Assembly (NCBI GenBank): GCA_016271365.2
Contig: JADMNL010000023.1
Location: 605,464,501-605,528,500 of the forward strand
Reading direction: 5' to 3'
Length of the DNA: 64,000 nt
DNA from: Neoceratodus forsteri
Taxonomy: Eukaryota; Chordata; Ceratodontiformes; Ceratodontidae
The notes below the pieces were generated by a model, which searched no databases, had not been told where the DNA came from, and saw only the letters and a program-made list of their open reading frames with translations. Of the stretch, positions 55,650-64,000 are shown in pieces (positions within the stretch are counted from its first letter, which is position 1; every line of letters starts with the position of its first letter). Position numbers and translations under genes: made by a program.

Positions 55650-58002
55650 GAATATTGAGACTGCCCTGAGTCATTTTATATCTATATTCCTATCCCTTCA
55701 TGACATACATATACCAAAATGTATTCTGCGTATCAGGATCACACAGACTAGATGGTTGCATAAAGAATTCCTCGCCTTTCTCTAGACATGTGATAAAAAC
55801 TGGAACCATTTTAAAATTTCTGGTAGTCAAATAGACTTTGATAACTACAAAGTACAGAGGAACATGTGCAAAAAACAAATTAGGCATGCCAAAAGCTTGT
55901 ACTGCAAGGATCTCCTACTTGAAGCTTCCAGGGACCCCAGGAAATTCTGGGAGCATGTAAAATCCTTTCTGGGATCACATCAGCCACAGCACACAAATAA
56001 TATGATCCTAAATGGTGTGCACTGCAACGATCCTCTTACCATTGCAAATGCCTTTAATATACTTTACTGACCTCTCTAAGTATACTGCCTCTCTCCCAGT
56101 GAACCACATCCCTTCATGCTGAAACTAGTGCACCTAAACATCCACCTTTTTATTTTAAGGTTATTATGAATGCCAATGCCCTAAAACTACTCAATAAAAT
56201 CTCTGACAACACTGGTGTAGGCTTTGACTGCCTAGAGCCTAAACTTCTGAAGTTAGCTGCTCTGTTTATTGCAGCTCCACTAGCTAAAATCTTCACCTTG
56301 TCCCTCTGCCATGGTTGTGTACTGGACATTTGGAAGGTAGCAAAAGTTGCCCCAATCTTTACAAAAGGAGACAAAAAGGACATTTCCAATTAAAGGGCCA
56401 TTGATATTCTTTCAGCACTTAATGAAATCGTAGAGAAATTAGTGGCTGTGCAGGTCTCTGAGTTCCTCTCCAAATACAGCTTCCTATCACCTACTCAACC
56501 TACTCAACAGTACTTCAGCAAAGGGCACAGTACCTCTACGGTGCTACTACAGTTCGCTAATGATGCCCTTACTGCAAAGGATCAAGGCCCTCCTACTTAC
56601 ATGTCTCCCTTGGTTTCTCTGCAAAAACTGTAAAATGATTCCATAGCTACTTAAGCAATAGAAGCCAGCATGTTAAATTTAACTGTGCGATGTCTGACTC
56701 TGCATATTTAAATGTTAATGTTCCTCAAGGCACCATTTTGGGGCCTCTTCTCTTCACAATTTTTATAAAAAAACATATCTCCAATCACCCTGGGTGCTCA
56801 ACTATTTTATATGCAGATGACCTTGTACTTTACACTTCCTCGGCACATATAAAGGCAATAAATAGTCGTCTGACCTCTGCGTTTCTAAAAATCCAAGACT
56901 GGATCCACAACAATAGACTTGTCTTAAACATAAGTAAAATGCAGGGCATGCTCTTTCGATCCCCTGCCAAACTTAATGCCAATTGCAGCCTCTTTAATGT
57001 CTCCTGCGCAAATGGCTCATCTCTTATGGTGGTAACCTCTTTTAAGTAGTTAGGCATCCTACTTGATGAATCACTCAATTTTGAACAACACATCATGACC
57101 ACATGCAAATTAGTCTACATTAAACTAGGCATTGCCTACAGAACTAGTCGGATGCTCACTCCTTCTGCTAGACTGGCTATTGCCAGGGGCATTCTACTCC
57201 CATCCCTTGCATATGGTGCCATCACCTATGCAAATGCCTCTAAAACCACACTCAGTAAATGGGACAAAACACATAACAATATCTGTCACTATGCCTCAGC
57301 TTTCCCACACCTGAAACACCATTGCCTGTTATATTCAGACCTAAGGTGGTCCTCTCCATCTGCCCATCGTCTTCTTGCCCTTGGTATGCTACTAGATAAT
57401 ATCATTAGAACTGGTCTTCCTACCCCTCTTGCAACCATGCTAGTGCCCCAAACCCCCACCTATGGCCTCCGCTCCTCAGAGCTCTCTCTACCAAGTACTC
57501 CCAAATGTAAGACTCTAAAAGGTACCTCAGCTTTCTCATGCCTGGCCCCAAAGTACTGGAACTCCCTCCCACTTGATGTTCGCTCTGCGCCTAATCATGC
57601 TGCCTTTAAAAAATGTATCACACTCTCCTGGTCAAGATCGCCCAATGCACCTGTTTTAACCCTGCATAGGCTGCTTTTATTTCCTGCCTCCTATCACTGA
57701 ATGATCATCTCTCTCTCTGGAACCTGACTACTGTAATATGTAGCACTTAGCATGGATGGTATGCAAAATTTCTAGGACCTATGATTGTATGAACTAAGTA
57801 CATCAAACCTGTTTTCTAGCATCATATCATCACTGTTATTACCTGAAATGTCTTGAAGATGCTCTCTTTCGTGTTGTTGCTCATCTTCTGTACAAATGTC
57901 TGTAAGTTATTTGACTGCCTAAAATGTCTGTAACCTCCTGGGTCGTGTCTGAAAATAGACATAATTATGGCTATGATACCCTACCTGGTTAACAAAAACT
58001 AA
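55650..58002 (+). mobile_element. L2-like LINE, 5'-truncated
   Basis: ORF2 from the endonuclease-RT linker to the C-terminus, then a 3' UTR and a tail with GTCTGAAAATAGAC and GGTTAACAAAAACTAAAT (57,945-58,000). The tail resembles those of the SINEs at 24,245 and 63,608. Frames are broken but the C-terminal 200 codons (57,095-57,700) are open. Confidence 0.8.
55740..57700 (+). pseudogene. L2-like LINE ORF2 (RT and C-terminus)
   Basis: Pieces: KKQIRHAKSLYCKDLLLEAS and KFWEHVKSFLGS (linker, 55,864-56,070); NTGVGFDCLEPKLLKLAALF (RT start; the usual P-G-x-D-G-I block is changed); SFLSPTQPTQQYFSKGHST; LNVNVPQGTILGPLLFTIFI and ILYADDLVLY (catalytic Y-A-D-D, about 56,808-56,835); LTPSARLAIARGILLPSLAY; and GTSAFSCLAPKYWNSLPLDV near 57,510-57,570. 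The order and the terminal W-N-S-L-P block fit L2-type LINEs. Stops near 56,393, 56,631 and 57,048 break it. The first palm Asp block is not visible. Confidence 0.85.
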
Positions 58003-58013
58003 ATAATCCAGTC

Positions 58014-58175
58014 TTTAAACCCCAGGGGACTGAAGCACAGGGGTATTAGGGGCATTAAGTGAATTGCTCAAGGATGCACAGTGAGTTATATGGCTCTTGT
58101 AGGATTTGAACCTTGGGCTTCTATTTCCTAAACCTGTGTTTTAGCCACTACTCAAAACTGCCTTATAGGCCATAT
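58014..58175 (-). mobile_element. MIR-like CORE-SINE
   Basis: On the minus strand: TTTTGAGTAGTGGCTAAAAC (A box), AAGGTTCAAATCCTAC (B box), then CACTGTGCATCCTTGAGCAA and TTCACTTAATGCCCC, the conserved core of MIR-type SINEs. No clear tail on the left. Confidence 0.75.
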
Positions 58176-58330
58176 ATAAAATGCTATACAGGACTGTACA
58201 AAGCACAAGTGACCAACAGTACATAAAACAACAGAGCAATAAATAGAAAAAGCATATGACATACATATCATGTTATTTCTGTATATTATGATCAAAAATG
58301 AAAAGAAAATTAGAAACAGTTGTCTTTTCA

Positions 58331-58680
58331 CTAGTATATTAGAGTGAGAGAAGTTAAGCTTTGTGACAGAATTTGAGCCAATGAAATGAGAAAGGAAGGG
58401 GGGAATGTTTTCCAGGAACTAGGTGCAGCTGTAAAGGAGACCCTTTCACAATTAGTGGTGAGGTGGCAGAGTAGTGCAGAGAGAAGGCAGAAACTAGAGG
58501 AGCAAAAGGAGTGGCATGAGTGTAAAGGGAGCGGGAGAGTCAGAGAGGTGCAGTAGGTAGGGAAATGCAGCAGAAGGTTCTGAAGATAGGGATAACAATT
58601 TTTACATTGAGTCCTGAAAATAATGGGGAGCCAGTGAAGATTTCCTGATGCTATGCATGAGAAAAAACATCTTGTTTTTA
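58331..58680 (-). pseudogene. L2-like LINE C-terminal fragment
   Basis: On the minus strand: NLHWLPIIFRTQCK (the H-W-L-P block), NCERVSFTAAPSSWKTFPPS (equivalent of W-N-S-L-P) and a Leu-rich end. Different sequence from the copy at 55,650, so a separate and older insertion. Confidence 0.7.
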
Positions 58681-58689
58681 TGAGTGTTG

Positions 58690-59144
58690 GAGTGGGAGTG
58701 TTGGTGGGTTGCATCAAACCAAATGTACTCCTAAAACTGAAACATTTACAGTACTTAATGAAATGCATGCTTAACTTAGTCAGTGGTTGGAAGTGGCAGC
58801 AAGGCTGCCCCCAGGCATACTCGTGCACGCACCCTTCATACCCTAAATCTGTGCATGTGTTGAAATGAAGGCTGACCTACGAGGCAGAAGGCAGCCAGGC
58901 AGCAAACTGTGAAAGACAATTTCCTTGGCATCTTATTTTTAAAGATCTGGTGGCAGCCCTGGGCAGTAGGCCCTGAATGGTACTGGTTAAGTGCCACCAT
59001 TTCCATTAGAGGAGAACAGAATTGTGGAAGCATTGGTTAACACATAGGGTGATAAGAATATAGGAAAATTGCCATAGGAAGCCAAATGAATCATACTCAC
59101 ATGGGTGCGCGAAACACAAACTGAAGGAGTAAACATCACATCAT
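58690..59144. other. unassigned stretch
   Basis: No element or gene recognised between the LINE fragment and the SINE target site. Confidence 0.5.
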
Positions 59145-59158
59145 AAATGCTTGGACAA
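59145..59158. repeat. 14-bp target-site duplication of SINE, left
   Basis: AAATGCTTGGACAA, identical to 60,039-60,052. Confidence 0.9.
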
Positions 59159-60038
59159 TTCTGGCCCGGTGATGCTGAGGGTTGAGGTGCTGGACGCCAC
59201 ATCTCACGCCATGCCAGCGACCCGGGTTCAGGAATGAGCCCGGGTCATCGGGGGTCAGCAGGGGAGGACTAGGATTGAGCATCCACTGACTGTTCTCCTA
59301 GTCCTGGGGTGGGTTGTGGAATTACACCGTGCCATAGCAGCCTCTGGGGACCCCCGGGGGCACTACCAGCATTGGTGTGAGCAGAGGGGGAGCATGATGG
59401 ATGTCAACACATTGTGCCAGGATGTCATTGCACGTCCACACTCCAGGGGCCTTACAGGAGAAAAATCAGGGCTGGGCATGACCTTGCAGCCAAACGGCCA
59501 CGCTCCAAGCTGCCCGGAGGACTTTGACGGAGTCCCATCGGGGAGGGTTCAGGGCTGTCCTGGCTGGCAGAGGCAGAGGGGAGCCCTCCAGCAGGATGGC
59601 ATGACGGCTGTCCCAGATCATCCAGGGTGAGGTTTGAGCTACACAACTCCAAATTTGTATGCGCTCTTGAGTAGAATAATCAATCCAAGTAGAATTTCTC
59701 AACCAAATAGTTGATTTATTTAGCACCACTGTGGAAGCCCCTAGAGCCTCAGCAATGTGCCTTCAAGGGGGCTTGTTGTGATGCTAAATAAATCAAGTAC
59801 TTAATTTTTCTACTCAAGAGCGCATACAAATTTGGAGTTGTGTGTTATGTTAAGGGTTTGTCACCCTATGTATGTGACTCCCCTCATAGCTTCGAGTACA
59901 GCAACTTGCTTGTTGGATTTTGAGGTTTGAGTTACCCAGCTCTCCAGGCAGGCAGAGCCGGTGGCTGGATGCCCCACGCCGGTAACAGTGCTGCAGCAAG
60001 GTGAGAAAACACAGTAGTGATAAAAAAAATAAATAAAT
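59159..60038 (+). mobile_element. tRNA-derived SINE with foldback insertion
   Basis: Head GGCCCGGTGATGCTGAGGGT ... GACCCGGGTTCAGGAATGAG (B-box-like), GC-rich body, and an AAATAAATAAAT tail ending at 60,038. A 14-bp perfect TSD flanks it. A palindromic element of about 285 bp (59,640-59,925) lies inside; without it the SINE would be about 590 bp, long for a SINE. Confidence 0.8.
59640..59925. mobile_element. foldback element inside the SINE
   Basis: ACACAACTCCAAATTTGTAT (59,642) pairs with its complement ending near 59,843, and GATTTATTTAGCA pairs with TGCTAAATAAATC. The sequence GAGGTTTGAG occurs on both sides (59,629 and 59,926), a possible 10-bp TSD. Confidence 0.7.
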
Positions 60039-60052
60039 AAATGCTTGGACAA
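60039..60052. repeat. 14-bp target-site duplication of SINE, right
   Basis: Identical to 59,145-59,158. Confidence 0.9.
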
Positions 60053-60094
60053 CAGGGGACTGGACCTGATGAATTATTTGTCTTCTTCCATCTT

Positions 60095-61860
60095 TTGTCA
60101 TGTAATCAAAAAATTTGACCAGGTTGAGTTTGACAAGGTCTCACCTGGATGGATCCATGTTGCTGGATGTCTTGAAGGCCGTTTACTTCCAGGAATGTCA
60201 TCAACCTCTCCTTTAAGATGGTCTCCATTAATTTCTCCATTATGGACGTAAGTCTGACTGGTTTGTAATTTCCTAGCTCATCCCTGGGTCTGCTCATATG
60301 AAGGAGCACCACATGCACCATCCTTCAGTCCAGTGGTACATATCCTGGTTGAAGGGAGCTGTCAAACAACTCCAACAGAGGTGCTGCCAGGGCCTGTGCA
60401 ATTCCTTCAGGACTCTGGTGTGGATTTCATCCATCCCTGGTGCTTTGTCTGTCTGCAAGGACTTAAGGCCTTCCCACATTCTCTTCACCAGGATCTTGCC
60501 ATCCATTATTCCCCCCCCCATCAATCCCCACTCACCCTAACGTTCCCCTGCGGAACTGGCCCTTCCTTTTCCCTTGTGAAAACTGAACAGAAGTATTCAT
60601 TTAGTACTTCTTCCTGCTCAGCTCCCTCCACTGACCACCCACCATCTCTCTTCATCCTGGTGATCTGGTCCCTACAATTTCTCCTCTCTCTGATGTACTT
60701 AAAAAAATTCCTTCTGACCATTCCTGATCTCCTGTGCCAACCTTAGCTCCTTTGAGACCTTGGCTGCCCTTACTACCCTGCTCTCCTCCATCAATCTCTT
60801 AATGTACTCCTCCCTATCTTCCCCCTGTGGGTGCTGTTGTATTTTCTGAAGGCTACTCTATTCTCCTTTACCCTCTCCTGCACCTCCCTGGTTCACCAGC
60901 TTGGTGTTCTGGACCTTGCTTTCTTACTGCAGGTCTTTGTGTTGGCTTTTGTGGCCTCTATCAGGCCCAACTTCAAGATGGCCCATTTGCTTTCTGTATC
61001 CATGTCCAGGCTGATTGTCACTGTGTGCCCCTTATTTATGGCTGCTATCCTTCCGAAGTCTGCACCCCTAAAGTCAACTATTTTTGTTTTGGTGAGATTT
61101 CCCTCCCCCTCCAGATCAAGGGAGAACCACACCATACACTGGTCACTCCCTGCCAGCAGGTCCTCTACCAACCTATCCTTTACCTAGTCACCATCTGCCA
61201 ATATCAGTTCCAAAATAATCACCTCTCTGATCAGGTCTATCACCTGTTGTGTCAGGAATACATCATGGAATGCATCCAGTATCCATTGTTCCCTAGTACT
61301 AGTGGAAGTCATTGTTCTTCAGTCAACCCCTGGCAGGTTGAAGTCACCTACCACCACCATCCTGCCCCTACCACAGTGATTTATTAGGTTAACCACTAGT
61401 TCCCTGTCAAGTTCCTCAGACTGAGATGGTGGTCTATAAACCACTCCCAGACTAACCCTCGTTCCCACTGCATTCTGTATGGTAACCCACAATATCTCCA
61501 TATTTACCTCCTCTCCTTCCTCCCTACTACACTTTATCCCCTCCCTAATGAATAAAGTCATGCCTCCTCCTACCTTTCCAATTTTTCTATCCCTCCTATA
61601 CAGTCTGTACTCTGGGATTATTAAGTCCCAGTCATGATACTGGGTGGCCCATGTCTCCATGATGGCAGCTACATCCACTCCCCCTTCCACCATCAATGCC
61701 AGAAGCATGGGTAACTTGTTACCTAGGCTCCTTGCAATTGTGGAGACCACCCTCCACCTGTCCCTCTGATCATTCCTATTCATCCCTTTGTCCCTCTACA
61801 ATATCCTTACATCCTCCAAATGTCCAGTTGAATATCTTGGGTCTATTTGGTACCTTGGCA
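60095..61860 (-). pseudogene. CR1 ORF2, minus strand, 3'-deleted
   Basis: Endonuclease at 61,783-61,319: STIARSLGNKLPMLLALM, VAAIMETWATQYHDWD, LYRRDRKIGKVGGGMTLFIR, LGVVYRPPSQSEELDREL and VVVGDFNLPGVD. Then linker and RT traces: SDQCMVWFSLDLEGEG, FFKYIRERRNCRDQITR, LQTDKAPGMDEIHTRVLKEL and NYKPVRLTSIMEKLMETILK (60,321-60,106). Homology stops near 60,095, so the RT palm, C-terminus and 3' tail are missing. That is unusual, because CR1 copies normally lose the 5' end; a later deletion is likely. Confidence 0.85.
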
Positions 61861-62745
61861 AGTTTGAGGATGGTTTGAGTCCAGTGAAGCACCTCTGATT
61901 AGGTGAACAATGTCAGGTGACACCCCATCGGGGTGTGTGTGTGTGTGTGTGTGTGTGTACTCCCAGCCCCTTTCTCCTTTCACTGCCAACATACATTACA
62001 TCTCAACTAAAAAAGGTTATTGCACCTTGTCCAGAGTGTTATGAAGTGCTTGACTTCAAATCAACAGTTGGGTGACTGCCTGTATTTTTTCTATTTTTGC
62101 ATTCCTTTGGCAGCATGCCATATGTTGAGCAAAATTAACCTTTTATAGTGGCCATGCAGTTCTATAAACATATCAAGTGGTCACCATGCTCAGTGTTATT
62201 GGAGGGCAAGCTTACAGGCAGCCAATCCACTGGCACAATGGGAGGGTTAGCACTTGCAATGATGGCAACTCAAGTTCGGGAACCAGCTCGGGATGTTGGA
62301 GGGTCATCTGGGGGGAGGAGCATAGAGCATCTGAGGAATTGCTCTTCTCCTCTGGGAAGGGGGTTGATGCAGCAGCTGGCATTAGCCTGGCTCCTAGCAG
62401 TGCCTGGGGGCAGAGTACTGGGAGGGTTGTAGGGAGTGTCAGCCATCAGGCATACTATGTGCAAGAGTGTGTGCAGTGATGTCACTGATGGCTGTGCATG
62501 CTGTTTTGCCACATGGGGGACCAAATCAGGGGATAAAATCACCCTGACTCAGCGAAAGATTACTGAACCCTTCACAGGCCCCACACTGACTACCTACAGC
62601 AGCTCCAGCTGGATCCTGATGGGTGGGTTGAGCACCTCTCTCCACCATGCACCCATGGGCAGTAAGCTATAGGGGACATCAGAGCTGGTAAGGCAGTGAG
62701 AGGACAAGTGAGGGGACTGGGAGGTGGCGGAGGGAAGCCAGCCAG
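61861..62745. other. unassigned stretch with GT microsatellite
   Basis: (GT)n at about 61,931-61,959. The segment before it may be the 5' continuation of the CR1. Beyond it, overlapping 90-100-codon frames at 62,148-62,542 have no recognisable motif. Confidence 0.4.
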
Positions 62746-63045
62746 GTGGGGGGAAAAATGAATAATGACAGGAAAGTTGACAAGCTTCTTTATAGTTTTG
62801 TGGCATCTGACTTCACTAGAGACAAACCCCATCAGGAGTTTGTAGCTGTATTGCAAAAGCATTTCTCCTCTATGCCCCTCATGACTGCTGAGAATTTCCA
62901 GTTCCACAAACAAAAGCAAAAAGTCAGGGTGAAGTTAATTACCCAGTTTGCTGCATGACTGAATAAGTTGTCAGACCTTACAGGATCATTTGTTGTGTGA
63001 TCTATGGAGTGAGAGGATCCAGAAAAGCCTATTATCTGAGACTCA
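62746..63045 (+). pseudogene. Ty3/gypsy-type gag fragment
   Basis: The frame has KLLYSFVASDFTRDKPHQEF, then ENFQFHKQKQKVRVKLITQF, then, after a stop and a +1 shift at about 62,985, SERIQKSLLSET. The F-x-F-H...F-A-A-x-L...E-R-I-Q-K-x-L-L order is that of the capsid part of Ty3/gypsy (metavirid) Gag, which packages element RNA. No protease, RT or LTR is seen nearby. 63,046-63,300 is unassigned and includes an AATAAA near 63,158. Confidence 0.65.
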
Positions 63046-63309
63046 TAAGCACTGGAGGTGGCTGTGTTGATTCATAGGGTCATCAGGCTGTTGTGTATGT
63101 GAGACGTGAAATGTACGTCAACGTTTCTTTTGTGTGAGGGGGTGCTTGCTTTGTTTAAATAAAACTGTTTTTATATACACTAAGCAGTGGCAGTTTTCCT
63201 TGGTCTGGAGTGTAGCTGAGAGTTCTCCTTCACTCATTTCAGTACTTGTATTTCAGCTCTTCCTGAAGTGTCCTGAGCCGTGTTTTTCCCTCTTTTTGTT
63301 ATACTCAAC

Positions 63310-64000
63310 AGACTGACAGAATCGTTCCATCTCTTTGGTCAGATTCTGGTCACCTTGTCTCCTCTCCTAGAGATATAATCTCACAACTGCAGGCTTTTTA
63401 CTGTTCTTTATATGTGGCCCCTATGGGTCCTGTTGATTTTTCCCATTTTGATACCTTCCTTCAGGATCTGGACCTGCCCTCACTGGAAGATACACAGACT
63501 GAGCAGTTAAAAGCTCCCTTGACCTAATCGGAGGTATACAAGGCAATAGATTTTTTAGCCTCCGATAAGTCCCCTGCTCCCGGATGTCTTTTCATCAGAT
63601 TTTTATAAAACAATTGGTACTGGCAATATAGCCTAGAGGTTAGAGGAATGAGGTGTGAACTAGCTTTATACATCCAGCAGACCAGACCGGAGTGTGATTC
63701 TCACAACCTCCACTTGCATACTGTGTGACTCTGAGCAAGCCACTTAACAGCCCAGTGCTCACAGGTCACCCCTGAAAACAGGCACTTGTGCCTAGTGGGC
63801 CTTACCCTGTTACTAAAAAGACTAAAATAAATAAAATATAAAAGAACAAATGTAAACAGCTGTTAGCTACGCACCTTCTGGACATGTTCCAGTATGTTTT
63901 TTCACAAGGTCTCTCAGACTTTTCATTTATGGCTACTGTTATAGTGGTTCTGCCTAAACCAGGCTGGGATCACTCATTGGTCTCTAATTACAGACTATAT
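63310..64000 (+). pseudogene. second Tx1/L1-like LINE RT, runs off right edge
   Basis: IISQLQAFYCSLYVAPMGPV, LDLPSLEDTQTEQLKAPLT, EVYKAIDFLASDKSPAPGCL, then after a SINE MATVIVVLPKPGWDHSLVSN. These are the region before the RT and its first blocks (K-S-P-G-P-D-G and L-P-K-P-G-K), as in the LINE at 5,352-18,100. A stop sits at about 63,525 and a frameshift near 63,590. The rest lies beyond the window. Confidence 0.8.
63608..63846 (+). mobile_element. CORE-SINE with L2-like tail
   Basis: Head with TAGCCTAGAGGTTAGAGG (A box), weak B box GAGTGTGATTCTCAC, core TGTGTGACTCTGAGCAAGCC and CACTTAACAG, tail CCTGAAAACAGGC ... CCCTGTTACTAAAAAG then AAATAAATAAAAT. It splits the Tx1/L1-like RT frame. Flanking ATAAAACAA-like and ATAAAAGAACAA sequences may be a degraded TSD. 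Confidence 0.8.

Noticed and set aside
62746..63045. An endogenous retrovirus
   Set aside because: Only a Gag capsid-like trace is visible. No LTR, primer-binding site, RT or envelope is nearby, and the motif pattern is Ty3/gypsy.

Overview
The window looks like intergenic or intronic DNA from a large, repeat-rich vertebrate genome. No intact host gene is visible. I see no operons, ribosome-binding sites or long single-gene ORFs. Almost every longer ORF is a fragment of a transposable element, usually with stops or frameshifts. The element mix is CR1, L2-like and Tx1/L1-like LINEs, Penelope-like elements (PLEs) with GIY-YIG endonuclease and hammerhead-like motifs, hAT, CORE-SINE and other tRNA-derived SINEs, and a Ty3/gypsy trace. 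One SINE has a central domain I associate with sharks and other basal vertebrates. A lungfish, cartilaginous fish, coelacanth or giant-genome amphibian would fit, but the sequence alone does not decide this.

Layout. 1-2,838: 5' part of a PLE running off the left edge on the minus strand, with an inverted copy of its pseudo-LTR. 2,921-5,171: a short-TIR element and a cluster of strong palindromes. 5,340-18,112: a Tx1/L1-like LINE on the minus strand with 12-bp target-site duplications (TSDs). It is split by a PLE with an 11-bp TSD, and that PLE is split by a CR1 LINE, so three insertions are nested. 18,520-30,130: an 11.6-kb hAT transposon with an 8-bp TSD, GCATTGGG. It holds a decayed BED/hAT transposase on the minus strand, a second low-complexity coding region on the plus strand, three tandem-repeat families, an inverted-repeat complex and a later SINE.

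31,232-52,367: two colinear arms of about 1.5 and 1.8 kb lie in inverted orientation about 18 kb apart, possibly the termini of one very large DNA transposon. Between them are a 72-bp minisatellite, a CR1, spliced exon-like segments on the minus strand, a PLE integrated as a head-to-head inverted dimer with one 13-bp TSD, a decayed THAP domain, and two more PLE fragments.

52,383-64,000: CR1 copies, an L2-like LINE, several SINEs (one with 14-bp TSDs, itself hit by a foldback element), a gypsy gag trace, and a second Tx1/L1-like LINE running off the right edge and split by a CORE-SINE.

Functionally this is a record of nested insertions. The SINEs carry 3' tails resembling that of the L2-like LINE in the same window, which suggests they were mobilised by it. 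The points most worth following are the inverted-arm region with its THAP and phase-0 exons, the PLE inverted dimer, and the large hAT element.
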